Positions 1-7,712 of a stretch of 33,021 nucleotides of DNA are shown one piece after another. The notes beneath the pieces were generated by a model. The model was not told the origin of the DNA. It searched no databases and was given only the letters and a program-made list of their open reading frames with translations. Origin of the DNA: an uncultured Pelagibacteraceae bacterium. GTDB lineage: Bacteria > Pseudomonadota > Alphaproteobacteria > Pelagibacterales > Pelagibacteraceae. Each line of letters starts with the position of its first letter. The stretch's first letter is position 1. Made by a program: the position numbers and the translations under genes. The stretch spans positions 1-33,021 of the forward strand of contig CABYDS010000003.1 of assembly GCA_902517745.1 (NCBI GenBank), written 5' to 3'.

Positions 1-63
1 AGGTAGTCTATCATTAAACCATTTACCAAATTTTGAACTAGGTGTGTATTCGTGATCACTCAT
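1..63 (-). CDS. petB: Cytochrome b of the bc1 complex (N-terminal 21 residues only)
   Basis: The reverse complement of the first 63 bases reads as an open frame from ATG at 63 and runs off the window edge. It begins MSDHEYTPSS and continues with KFGKWFNDRLP, the polar N-terminal segment typical of proteobacterial cytochrome b before the first membrane helix. Cytochrome b carries hemes bL and bH and the two quinone sites of complex III. The start lies 2 nt after the Rieske stop codon, the usual petA-petB order of alphaproteobacteria. The call rests on this short peptide plus context; nothing of the catalytic part is visible. Confidence 0.82.
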   Translation of the reverse strand, partial: MSDHEYTPSSKFGKWFNDRLP

Positions 64-65
64 AT

Positions 66-587
66 TTATCCAATCTTAATCGTGTTAGTATTTACAAATT
101 CGTATTTAGGTATCTCCATATTAGTTGGAGCTGGTCCTTTTCTAATTCTACCAGATGTATCATAATGAGAACCATGACAGGGACAAAACCAACCATCATA
201 ATCACCTTTATCTGTTAATGGTACACATCCAAGATGAGTACAAATTCCAAGCATTACTAACCATTCAGGATTTTTTGCTCTATCTTCGTCTTTTTCAGGA
301 TGCTTAAGATCATTAATATCAACTGTTCTCGCCTTTTTAATTTCATCTTCAGTTCTTCTTTTAATAAAAACTGGTTTACCTCTCCAAAGTACTGTTAAAG
401 ACTGTCCAGGTTGCATTGAACTCACATCTACTTCTGTGCTTGCTAATGCTTTTACAGAGGCATCTGGGTTCATTTGGTCTACTAATGGCCAAACAGCAGC
501 ACCTACTCCAACTGCGCCAGCAGCGGCTGTAGCAGTAAACAAGAAATCTCTCCTGTTGGTCTTTTTTTCGTCTTTTTGGTCTGACAT
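66..587 (-). CDS. petA: Ubiquinol-cytochrome c reductase Rieske iron-sulfur subunit
   Basis: The 173-residue protein is the 2Fe-2S subunit of complex III, taking electrons from ubiquinol at the periplasmic face and passing them to cytochrome c1. Residues 11-36 look like a twin-arginine signal anchor (NRRDFLF followed by an Ala/Gly-rich hydrophobic stretch). The cluster-binding boxes are intact: CTHLGC at 116-121 (ligands C116, H118) and CPCHGS at 135-140 (ligands C135, H138), with C121 and C137 placed for the structural disulfide. Length fits the family. It is the first gene of the petABC operon, which continues off the left edge, and is divergent from trmL across a 60-nt gap. Confidence 0.97.
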   Translation of the reverse strand: MSDQKDEKKTNRRDFLFTATAAAGAVGVGAAVWPLVDQMNPDASVKALASTEVDVSSMQPGQSLTVLWRGKPVFIKRRTEDEIKKARTVDINDLKHPEKDEDRAKNPEWLVMLGICTHLGCVPLTDKGDYDGWFCPCHGSHYDTSGRIRKGPAPTNMEIPKYEFVNTNTIKIG

Positions 588-612
588 CTTTAATATTTTA
601 TATCTTTGGTAA

Positions 613-628
613 TATATGATTTCATATA
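613..628. repeat. 16-bp AT-rich perfect dyad in the petA/trmL divergent gap
   Basis: TATATGA-TT-TCATATA is an inverted repeat with 7-bp arms and a 2-nt centre. It lies in the only 60-nt space between the divergent petABC and trmL-hemF-greA units. On the plus strand a TATAAT hexamer (625-630) overlaps its right edge and could be the -10 of the trmL unit, but no convincing -35 is visible. Such a dyad could be an operator, yet in DNA this AT-rich it may be chance. Confidence 0.3.
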
Positions 629-647
629 ATAAAAAAGAGATATTTCT

Positions 648-1124
648 ATGGTAACAATGACACAGAAACCTTTAAAACACGGTCTAAAAGTAGCTCTATA
701 TCAGCCAGATATTCCTCAAAATACAGCTTCAATTATTCGAACTTGTTCTTGCCTAGGTGCTAGTTTAGAAATCATTGAACCTTGTGGGTTTTTATTTAGC
801 GATAAAAGGTTCAAGAGAGTTGTTATGGATTATTTAGATTACAATGAAATTAAATTTTACAAGAGCTCTAAAGAATTCTTTGATGAAAATAGTAAAAATA
901 GAGTAGTTTTAATGACGACAAAAGCTAGCAAAGTTTATACAAAGTTTAAATTTAAGCGTAATGATATATTGCTCTTTGGCAGAGAAAGTGCTGGTGTTCC
1001 AGAAGATGTGCATTCTAAGGTTAATGAAAGAATTAAGATTCCAATGCTAAAAAATAAAAGATCGTTAAACATTTCAATATCAGTGGCCATAGGAGCTTCA
1101 GAATTTATACGACAGTTAGGTTAA
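648..1124 (+). CDS. trmL: tRNA (cytidine(34)-2'-O)-methyltransferase, SPOUT family
   Basis: TrmL-type enzymes methylate the 2'-OH of the wobble nucleotide of certain leucine tRNAs. The 158-residue protein has the single SpoU/SPOUT domain of that small subfamily: an N-terminal strand with the conserved [15 protein letters not shown] block, [13 protein letters not shown] around residues 111-123, and the C-terminal trefoil-knot segment (IPM...[15 protein letters not shown]). ATG 648 is used here; ATG 657 (MTQKP) is an equally good start and is closer to typical homologues. The gene abuts hemF with no intervening base, suggesting co-transcription. A weak purine stretch (AAGAGA, 635-640) is the only candidate ribosome site. 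Confidence 0.9.
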   Translation: MVTMTQKPLKHGLKVALYQPDIPQNTASIIRTCSCLGASLEIIEPCGFLFSDKRFKRVVMDYLDYNEIKFYKSSKEFFDENSKNRVVLMTTKASKVYTKFKFKRNDILLFGRESAGVPEDVHSKVNERIKIPMLKNKRSLNISISVAIGASEFIRQLG

Positions 1125-1942
1125 ATGGATCAATACATAAAAAAGAAATTAGCAAAAAATTGGTTTAAAACTTTACAAGAAGTACTTTGTAGAGAAATAG
1201 AGGAAAAAGAGGGCAAAAAAACCAAATTTAAAATTACTAATTGGAATAGAAGTAAAAGTAATGATGAAGGTGGAGGACAATATAGAATTTTAGAAAACGG
1301 TAAAATTTTTGATAAAGTTGGAGTAAATTTTTCAGAAGTTTATGGAAAATTTTCAAATGAATTTAAAAATAAAGTTCCAGGCACTAAAACAAGCTCTAAA
1401 TTTTGGGCATCCGGAATATCTGTTGTTATGCATATGAAAAATCCTCATGTGCCGGCAATGCATTTTAACACGAGGTATATAGTTACTTCATTTGGTTGGT
1501 TTGGAGGTGGAATGGATGTTACACCTTGTATGAAAGATAAGAAATTGGAAAATTGGTTTCATTCAGAACTAAAAAAATCATGTAATAAACATAACAAAAA
1601 TTATTACAAAAAATATAAAAAGTGGTGTGATGAATATTTTTATTTGCCACATAGGAAAGAGCCAAGAGGTATTGGTGGGATTTTTTTTGATTATAAAAAA
1701 AATAATTGGGAAAAAGATTTTTCTTTTGTTAGAGAAGTGGGAATAAAAATATTTCTAATGAAATAATTGAGAAAAAAAATAAATTAAAATGGACAATTAA
1801 AGATAAAGAAATCCAATACAAAAAAAGAGGTAGATATGTTGAATTTAATTTATTACATGATAGGGGGACAAAATTTGGTTTACAAACTGGTGGAAATGTT
1901 GAAGCTATACTTATGTCATTACCACCTACAGCTAAATGGTAA
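1125..1942 (+). CDS. hemF: Oxygen-dependent coproporphyrinogen III oxidase, frameshifted
   Basis: HemF converts coproporphyrinogen III to protoporphyrinogen IX using O2, in heme synthesis. The first frame (1125-1766) carries conserved HemF segments such as the GGGQYR and MHFNTR stretches and [11 protein letters not shown] near residues 179-189, then ends early at a TAA. The family C-terminus ([31 protein letters not shown]) continues in another frame and stops at 1942. One base is missing between about 1741 and 1757; adding one T to the TTT at 1752-1754 gives [14 protein letters not shown] and about 272 residues, normal for the family. Both halves look fully conserved, so I read this as one functional gene with a sequence error. 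ATG 1125 directly follows the trmL stop. Confidence 0.9.
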
Positions 1943-1945
1943 ATT

Positions 1946-2422
1946 ATGGATAAAGAACCAATTACTACTGAAGGATTAGAAAAATTAAAAAGTGAATTAA
2001 TTTTTTTAAAAGAAAAAAAGAGACCCGAAATTGTTGCAGCCATTGCTGAAGCAAGATCACATGGAGATTTGAAAGAAAATGCTGAATATCATGCTGCAAA
2101 AGAACAGCAATCTCATAATGAGGGAAGAATTCAAGAAGTTGAGGATTTAATTGCAAGAGCAAATGTAATTGATATCACCAAGATTAGTAATGATGGGAAG
2201 GTGATATTTGGATCTACAGTCTACCTTCAAAATTTAGATACAAATGAAAAAATAAATTACAAAATTGTTGGGAAAGACGAGGCAGATCTAAAACAAAAGC
2301 TTCTTTATTTTCAATCACCAATAGGAAAAGGTCTTATAGGTAAAAATAAAGGCGATCTTGTAGAGATAAATACACCAGCAGGGACAAAAAATTTTGAGAT
2401 TGTAGACGTAAAATACGTTTAA
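1946..2422 (+). CDS. greA: Transcription elongation factor GreA
   Basis: GreA enters the secondary channel of backtracked RNA polymerase and stimulates cleavage of the 3' RNA end. The 158 residues match the family length: an N-terminal coiled-coil hairpin (about 1-75, with the acidic/basic tip around [20 protein letters not shown]) and a C-terminal FKBP-like domain ([27 protein letters not shown]). It starts 3 nt after the hemF stop with no clear Shine-Dalgarno. Its TAA overlaps the TAA of the convergent cca gene inside one TTAA. Confidence 0.96.
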   Translation: MDKEPITTEGLEKLKSELIFLKEKKRPEIVAAIAEARSHGDLKENAEYHAAKEQQSHNEGRIQEVEDLIARANVIDITKISNDGKVIFGSTVYLQNLDTNEKINYKIVGKDEADLKQKLLYFQSPIGKGLIGKNKGDLVEINTPAGTKNFEIVDVKYV

Positions 2423-3690
2423 TTTGATAAAACTTTTTCCATATCTTTTTTTGATAAATTAAAATTATTTTCAATCCATTTCATTTCTAAATTTTTTAAT
2501 TTTTGACCCAATTCCCTTCCCTCCTTTAATCCATAATCATTTATTAATAACTGAGCTTTTATTGGAAATTCTGGTTTATCTAATTTTTCAAAGTAAGTTT
2601 TTAATTCTGAAAGTTTTTTACTTTGTCTAAAATATAACAAATTGAAATCAATTAAATCGATTGTGCTAGATTTACCCTCATAATAAAATATTTTTTGTAA
2701 ATCTTTCTTGTTAAAAATTTTAGTACTATCTTTATTTAGCGAATTATTTTTTAGAAAATTAATTTTATCTTTTAACTCATTGGGTAAATTATATTTATAT
2801 ACAAAATAGTCAGAATTGTCGGTTTCATCGATTACAAGAAAAGAAATGACGAAATTTAAACTTTTATTTTTTAATATCTTTTCTTGTGGTTTTGATAACT
2901 TACTCAATTTTTTAAAATTTTTTAGTTGAGGGAAAATTAATGAAAATAATTCACAAGAGGTTTTATTTTTAAATAACTTTAAAAAGTTGTCCAATTTGAG
3001 GATTTTTTTTAATTCATTGAATTGTCTTTCTTTTGATATTTTTCCTAAACCCTCTATATTTTTTTTAATTATTTTTATAAGATTAATTTCATGATCGATT
3101 TTGCTATATTCAGTATAAAATCTTAAATATCTAATAATTCTTAAATAATCTTCTTTTATTCTAGTTTCTGGATCACCTATAAATTTAATTATTCCAACAT
3201 TTAAATCTTTATGACCAGAATTTGGATCATATAAATTCCCGTCTAAATCTGAATATATTGAATTTATTGAAAAATCTCTCCTTAATGAATCTTCCTTCCA
3301 ATTAGTTGTATATTCTACGACAGCATGCCTTCCATCTGTTTTTACATCTTTTCTTAATGTTGTAATTTCAAAATTTTGATCATCAATCACTGCTGTGATT
3401 GTACCATGTTCGATTCCTGTTTCAAAAAACTTTATTTGGTTTTTATCTAAACATTGCTTAACCTGATCAGGAGTTAAATTAGTTGCAAGGTCGATATCAT
3501 CTGTTTTTTCATCATTTAAAATTTTTCTTACACAACCACCAACATATCTAATCTCGCTGGTTTCATTGTAATTATTTATTGCACCAAATATTTTATTTAC
3601 TCCCTTGTTATTTTTTAAATCTAGAAATTTGAGATCTTTATCACTTGAAATTTTTTTGTTTTGAAAAATTTTTTTAAGTAAAGCTTTCAT
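2419..3690 (-). CDS. cca: CCA tRNA nucleotidyltransferase (class II, poly(A) polymerase family)
   Basis: The enzyme adds or repairs the 3'-CCA of tRNAs. The 423-residue protein has the nucleotidyltransferase head with GGCVRK (51-56) and the metal-binding pair in DIDLAT (D65, D67), the [10 protein letters not shown] and DPNSGHKDL motifs, and the nucleotide-recognition helix region [15 protein letters not shown], followed by a Lys/Asn-rich helical tail. The family also holds true poly(A) polymerases; length and motif spacing favour the alphaproteobacterial CCA enzyme. Its ATG is only 3 nt downstream of the tRNA-Gln gene, so its mRNA leader must include that tRNA. It converges with greA, sharing the stop-codon TTAA. 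Confidence 0.92.
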   Translation of the reverse strand: MKALLKKIFQNKKISSDKDLKFLDLKNNKGVNKIFGAINNYNETSEIRYVGGCVRKILNDEKTDDIDLATNLTPDQVKQCLDKNQIKFFETGIEHGTITAVIDDQNFEITTLRKDVKTDGRHAVVEYTTNWKEDSLRRDFSINSIYSDLDGNLYDPNSGHKDLNVGIIKFIGDPETRIKEDYLRIIRYLRFYTEYSKIDHEINLIKIIKKNIEGLGKISKERQFNELKKILKLDNFLKLFKNKTSCELFSLIFPQLKNFKKLSKLSKPQEKILKNKSLNFVISFLVIDETDNSDYFVYKYNLPNELKDKINFLKNNSLNKDSTKIFNKKDLQKIFYYEGKSSTIDLIDFNLLYFRQSKKLSELKTYFEKLDKPEFPIKAQLLINDYGLKEGRELGQKLKNLEMKWIENNFNLSKKDMEKVLSN

Positions 3691-3693
3691 AAA

Positions 3694-3768
3694 TGGCTGG
3701 GGTGCTAGGATTCGAACCTAGGAATGGCGGTACCAAAAACCGCTGCCTTACCACTTGGCTACACCCCA
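3694..3768 (-). tRNA. tRNA-Gln (anticodon TTG)
   Basis: The 75-nt minus-strand gene folds into a complete cloverleaf. The acceptor stem is TGGGGTG/CACCCCA, the D stem GCC/GGC, the anticodon stem GCGGT/ACCGC with loop TTTTGGT (anticodon TTG at 3736-3734), and the T arm CTAGG/CCTAG with loop TTCGAAT. Discriminator G is followed by an encoded CCA. The UUG anticodon reads CAA and, by wobble, CAG. It lies between ispE (32 nt upstream) and cca (3 nt downstream), all on the same strand. Confidence 0.97.
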
Positions 3769-3800
3769 AGATGTTTTTCGTATAACACAAAAAAAAAGCT

Positions 3801-4643
3801 TTATATAGTTTTAGAGTAAATACACCAATAGTTTTTATATTTATTTTTTAATTTTTTTTGAGCTTTTATTGCCGCATTTTTGGTTAAAAAATAACCAATT
3901 ATAGTAGAACCCGACCCAGTCATATTTGCAAAGTAAATATTATCTAAATTTTGCAAGTAACTTTTGATCTTTCTTAAAATTGGATATTTATTAAAAGCTG
4001 CTCTCTCTAAATCGTTATTTGAAACTTTTAATAGATCTTGTCTGTCAATCTTGTTTGATTTATTGAATAGGCTCTTTGAAAATCCTTTGTGTTTTGCATA
4101 AATCATCTTAGAAGAACATCCAAAATTAGGCTTTATTATTAACAAATGAAAATTTAATTTTTTATTAATTTTACTAATATTTTGCCCTTGTAGGATCATT
4201 GGACTCTCATAAAGACCCAAAATTACATCTGAGCCAACTTTATTTGCAATTTTTATTAAATTATTTTTTGTAGTTTTAATTATTCTCTTTTTAAATAAAT
4301 GGTTCAAAATAGATGCTGCATTCATTGATCCTCCTCCCATACCAGAGGATTGGGGTATATTTTTTTTTACTTTGATATTGAATTTTTTATTTTTAATATA
4401 ATTATGATTATTTAATATTTTCAATAGTTTCGAAATTGTATTTGTATTTGAAATATTTGAGGAAAATTTACCACTAAATGATATTTTATTTTTTGAACCT
4501 TGTATCTCTTTTATTAAAATCTCATCAGCCAAATTGATCTTAGATATTAAACTTTCAATTTTATGATAACCATTTGAGTATTTATTTAAAATTTTTAAAG
4601 TTAGGTTAACTTTTGCAAAAGATTTTATTTTATGAAACTTCAT
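3801..4643 (-). CDS. ispE: 4-diphosphocytidyl-2-C-methyl-D-erythritol kinase
   Basis: IspE phosphorylates the 2-OH of CDP-methylerythritol in the MEP pathway of isoprenoid synthesis. The 280-residue GHMP kinase has an N-terminal substrate segment (FAKVNLTLKI, K11, and NGYHKIESL), the glycine-rich ATP loop SSGMGGGSMNAAS at about 99-111, and a GSDV motif (137-140) whose Asp is the expected catalytic base. A late TGSGST loop matches the GHMP C-terminal motif. The loop is somewhat altered from the common GLGGGSSDAA. It directly follows the TPR gene with no gap and precedes tRNA-Gln. A second MEP enzyme, IspH, is also in the window. Confidence 0.95.
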   Translation of the reverse strand: MKFHKIKSFAKVNLTLKILNKYSNGYHKIESLISKINLADEILIKEIQGSKNKISFSGKFSSNISNTNTISKLLKILNNHNYIKNKKFNIKVKKNIPQSSGMGGGSMNAASILNHLFKKRIIKTTKNNLIKIANKVGSDVILGLYESPMILQGQNISKINKKLNFHLLIIKPNFGCSSKMIYAKHKGFSKSLFNKSNKIDRQDLLKVSNNDLERAAFNKYPILRKIKSYLQNLDNIYFANMTGSGSTIIGYFLTKNAAIKAQKKLKNKYKNYWCIYSKTI

Positions 4644-6323
4644 TTAAGAATTATTATTTAATCCATTATATAATTTTTCCTTAACTTTAATTTTTAATTC
4701 TTCGTCTGCTTCATCGCTATTTAAAGCACTTTTCCAAAAATAATTAGCTTGGATTTTTCTATTTAATTGCCAAAGAACATCTCCATAATGATCACTTGCA
4801 ACAGGATCACTTGGTAACAATTCAACAGCTTTTCTTAAATATTTTTCTGCTTCAATATAATTTCCTGTCAAATAATAACCCCAACCAACTGAGTCTGTTA
4901 TATAAGGGTCTTCTTCTTTCCCTTTGTAAGCTTGATTTAACATCTCTATTGCTTCTTCAATTTTATATCCTCTTTCTAACCAACTATAAGCGAGATAGTT
5001 AAGTGTATAGGGTTCGTCAGGTCTAATTTTAATTGAATTTAGCAAATCCTTATCCGCCAAATCATAATTTTTTAATCTTTCATACGCTCCACCTCTGCGA
5101 TAAAGAACATCTGCATAAGCCATAGAATTTTTATCCAAATTTTTTAAGGCCAAAGTATAATAATTTATAGCCTCATCATATTTTTTAAAGTTTTTGTAAA
5201 TATTTGCCAAATCATAAATCATCTTTGTCGATTTATTATTAAATTTTTCAAGATTTTTTAATATATAGTTCAAACTTGCATCATAATTTTCTTCCTCTGC
5301 TATTATTCTTGCAATCTTCTTTGTTTTGTACCAAAAAAATATTTCATCCTTATCATCAAATTTTTCGAAAGTTTTTTTTGCTAGATCATAATTATTATTA
5401 GACTGATAGTTTTCAGCTATTAATGATAAATTAAAATAAAATTTTGGATTTAAATAATTTGAAATATTTAAATATATGTTTGAGTAATCAAATCTACTTT
5501 GAGATGAATAAAAATTAGATATAAGGAAAAAGAATTCTGCCAAAATATCATTCTCATTTTGACATGAAAAATGCTGTGTTAATTTTGTGTATTTTTTTTG
5601 ATCTATCCATTTTTTTACTTGAGAAATAAGCAAACTACTTCTTAAAGGATCTATTGTATCAGCAAAATTATCAACTGTTGCAAAGTCATTATTAGACACT
5701 TCGTTACTCAAATAAAAAAAAGTATATCTAGAGTAATCACTTTGAGGATCGTTAATTAAATTTAAAAAATAAGGCTCAGTTTTTTTGGAATTCAAATAAC
5801 AATTTTGAAAAGCCATATTTATCAAATCTAATTTTCCAAATTGCTCAACAATGTCAGATTTTTTATATATGAAAAGATCAATGTAACTTTTTAAGCTAGA
5901 ATAAATTATAAATTTGTATGAGTCGTCCTCTTTGAACTTTTCCAATTTTTTTAACTTCAAAGCTGCTTGTTTAAACTTTTTCTTGTTAATGCTATCTAAA
6001 ATTAATAATAAATTTCCTTCGAAAAAATCTCCTCCTATTGAGGTATTAGAATATTTTACTTGTTTAATTGCTTTTTTAACCTGACCATCCAAAAGTAAAG
6101 AAAATACATATTCTTGCAAAAAACTATCATGTGATTGAATTAATATTTTTGAATTTTCAAAAAACTTAAGAGCATCGTTATTTTTCTGGTTATCAAATGA
6201 TAATAATGCTGAAAGATAATTTGATAGATACTTCTGGTTGAATTCTTTTTCATTCGCTGCTTTTGAATAGAGATTTGTTTGGTATAGAATTAATATTATA
6301 AAACAAAAAATTTTTAAGAACAT
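4644..6323 (-). CDS. Secreted or periplasmic tetratricopeptide-repeat protein
   Basis: The 559-residue protein starts with a hydrophobic signal sequence (MFLKIFCFIILILYQTNLYS, cleavage likely near 20-22), so it is exported, possibly as an envelope protein. The middle is helical and poorly conserved. From about residue 365 onward there are clear TPR units: the segments around YDEAINYY, YDLADKDLLNSIKIRPDEPYTLNYLAY, EEAIEMLNQAYKG, YIEAEKYLRKAVELLPSDP and ASDHYGDVLWQLNR. This C-terminal block resembles TPR proteins widespread in Proteobacteria. No enzymatic domain is visible. It is head-to-tail with ispE and divergent from the UDG gene with only 10 nt between starts. The role is unknown; protein-protein scaffolding is inference. 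Confidence 0.8.
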   Translation of the reverse strand: MFLKIFCFIILILYQTNLYSKAANEKEFNQKYLSNYLSALLSFDNQKNNDALKFFENSKILIQSHDSFLQEYVFSLLLDGQVKKAIKQVKYSNTSIGGDFFEGNLLLILDSINKKKFKQAALKLKKLEKFKEDDSYKFIIYSSLKSYIDLFIYKKSDIVEQFGKLDLINMAFQNCYLNSKKTEPYFLNLINDPQSDYSRYTFFYLSNEVSNNDFATVDNFADTIDPLRSSLLISQVKKWIDQKKYTKLTQHFSCQNENDILAEFFFLISNFYSSQSRFDYSNIYLNISNYLNPKFYFNLSLIAENYQSNNNYDLAKKTFEKFDDKDEIFFWYKTKKIARIIAEEENYDASLNYILKNLEKFNNKSTKMIYDLANIYKNFKKYDEAINYYTLALKNLDKNSMAYADVLYRRGGAYERLKNYDLADKDLLNSIKIRPDEPYTLNYLAYSWLERGYKIEEAIEMLNQAYKGKEEDPYITDSVGWGYYLTGNYIEAEKYLRKAVELLPSDPVASDHYGDVLWQLNRKIQANYFWKSALNSDEADEELKIKVKEKLYNGLNNNS

Positions 6324-6333
6324 TTTTTACTTT

Positions 6334-7020
6334 ATGACTTTAAATGAAAAAAATCAAAATGACATATTTGATAATGATTTATTAAACGAACTAGGTATTG
6401 AGTATGAATTTAGCAATGAGCCAATAAATAGATTTAAAAATAATGCTCCTAATGAGGAAAAATCTGATCAATTAGCAAAACTTAGAGTTGAAATAGAAAA
6501 GATTGAAGATTGTGAACTAAAAAATAGTGCAAAAAATCTTGTTTTCAGTGATGGAAATTCATCTTCAAAAATAATGATTGTAGGTGAAGGACCTGGACAA
6601 AAAGAAGATGAATTAGGAAAACCTTTTGTTGGTGATGCAGGAATGCTTTTAAATAAAATGTTGAAAGCTATTAATTTAGATAGAACTAACGTGTATATAA
6701 CTAATGTTGTAAATTATAGACCTCCAAATAACAGAAAACCTGAAATATCAGAAATAAATAGATACTCTGAATATTTAAGAAAACATATTTCGATTATAAA
6801 TCCAGAAATACTTATTTTAATGGGAAGCACAGCAATGGAAGCGCTCTTCGGGAATAAAATTAAAATTTCTAAAGAAAGAGGAAAATGGAAAGAAGTAATA
6901 ATTAATAATAAAACATATTTAACAATGATAACTTTTCACCCGGCATATCTGCTAAGACAAGCAGAGCAAAAAAAATATTCTTGGGCCGATCTTAAAGAAA
7001 TTAGAAAAAAAAATAGATGA
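6334..7020 (+). CDS. Uracil-DNA glycosylase, family 4-like, lacking Fe-S cysteines
   Basis: The protein belongs to the UDG superfamily that removes uracil from DNA. It has motif 1 GEGPGQKEDELGKPFVG (84-100), VGDAGMLLNKML, NYRPPNNRKPE, LMGSTAMEAL, and motif 2 FHPAYLLR (201-208). Typical family 4 enzymes bind a 4Fe-4S cluster with four cysteines; here only C60 is present. The last residues KKNR* follow an A9 run (7005-7013); with one A fewer the frame would continue as KKIDETGLEI and stop at 7039 (234 residues), which I think is the true end. It starts 10 nt from the divergent TPR gene and is followed by rnhB. Confidence 0.85.
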   Translation: MTLNEKNQNDIFDNDLLNELGIEYEFSNEPINRFKNNAPNEEKSDQLAKLRVEIEKIEDCELKNSAKNLVFSDGNSSSKIMIVGEGPGQKEDELGKPFVGDAGMLLNKMLKAINLDRTNVYITNVVNYRPPNNRKPEISEINRYSEYLRKHISIINPEILILMGSTAMEALFGNKIKISKERGKWKEVIINNKTYLTMITFHPAYLLRQAEQKKYSWADLKEIRKKNR

Positions 7021-7058
7021 AACTGGTTTAGAGATTTAAATTTTTAATAATATTTTAT

Positions 7059-7631
7059 ATGAAAAAAATTATTGCTGGTGTTGATGAAGTTGGAAGAGGA
7101 AGCCTTGTAGGACCAGTTTATGCAGCGGCTGTTATATTAAATAAAGAAATTAATAGAAAAATTCTTAAAGATTCAAAAAAACTTAACAAAATTCAGAGGC
7201 AATCTTTAGCTAAATATATAAAAAAAAATTCAGTTTGGGCGTTAGGATCTGCATCAATAAAGGAAATTGAAAAAATTAATATTTTAAATGCTAGCCTACT
7301 TTCAATGAAAAGAGCAATTAAGAAACTCAAATTGAAACCTAAAAAAGTTTTAATAGATGGTAATAAACCACCAGACTTAAAAAATTATGTAATTAAAACT
7401 ATTGTAAAAGGTGATGAAAAAATTCCTGAAATTTCAGCCGCATCGATTATTGCTAAAGTTGAAAGAGATAAGCTAATGAAAAAGATGTCTTTTTCTTTTA
7501 AAAAATACGGCTGGGATAATAATGCAGGTTATGGAACTAAGGATCATATTAAAGCTATTAAAAAATTTGGAGTGACTAGATTTCATAGAAAAACCTTCCA
7601 ACCAATACACAAGATATTGAGTCTAAAATAA
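7059..7631 (+). CDS. rnhB: Ribonuclease HII
   Basis: RNase HII cuts RNA in RNA/DNA hybrids and starts removal of single ribonucleotides from DNA. The 190-residue protein has the type 2 RNase H signature: the acidic pair in AGVDEVGRGSLVGPV (D9, E10), LIDGNKPP with the third Asp, and the ISAASIIAKVERD helix, followed by GYGTKDHIKAI and the basic C-terminal HRKTFQP segment. Length is normal. It precedes ccrM, an arrangement common in alphaproteobacteria. The second RNase H of this genome (rnhA) is also in the window. Confidence 0.96.
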   Translation: MKKIIAGVDEVGRGSLVGPVYAAAVILNKEINRKILKDSKKLNKIQRQSLAKYIKKNSVWALGSASIKEIEKINILNASLLSMKRAIKKLKLKPKKVLIDGNKPPDLKNYVIKTIVKGDEKIPEISAASIIAKVERDKLMKKMSFSFKKYGWDNNAGYGTKDHIKAIKKFGVTRFHRKTFQPIHKILSLK

Positions 7632-7670
7632 TAATCATAACAATTATCAATCAATAAATTCAATCACAGG

Positions 7671-7699
7671 TTGACGTAGACTCCTGACTGGAGTCTAAT
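7671..7699 (+). promoter_or_regulatory. Candidate ccrM promoter with two GANTC sites
   Basis: TTGACG (7671-7676) and TCTAAT (7694-7699) are separated by 17 nt, a good sigma-70-type promoter. GACTC (7679-7683) lies in the spacer and GAGTC (7691-7695) covers the first two bases of the -10. Both are GANTC, the target of the enzyme encoded just downstream. Transcription from this promoter would start about 7 nt before the ATG at 7713, with no Shine-Dalgarno, so the mRNA may be almost leaderless. In Caulobacter, GANTC methylation of the ccrM promoter region lowers ccrM transcription; the same feedback here is inference. Confidence 0.6.
7677..7697. repeat. 8-bp inverted repeat in the ccrM promoter spacer
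   Basis: TAGACTCC-TGACT-GGAGTCTA is a perfect inverted repeat with a 5-nt centre. Each arm contains one GANTC site. It sits between the -35 and -10 hexamers of the candidate ccrM promoter, so it could be a protein-binding operator or a DNA cruciform/hairpin. Confidence 0.75.
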
Positions 7700-7712
7700 T
7701 CAAAAATATAAA

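Noticed and set aside
1125-1942. hemF as a true pseudogene
   Set aside because: The part after the frameshift keeps the strongest HemF motifs ([16 protein letters not shown]) without further stops or shifts, which is not the pattern of decay.
3769-3800. Promoter or terminator in the 32-nt ispE/tRNA-Gln gap (T-run and TTATAC on the minus strand)
   Set aside because: There is no stem before the T-run and no acceptable -35 for the TATAC-like hexamer; the same-strand genes can be one transcript.
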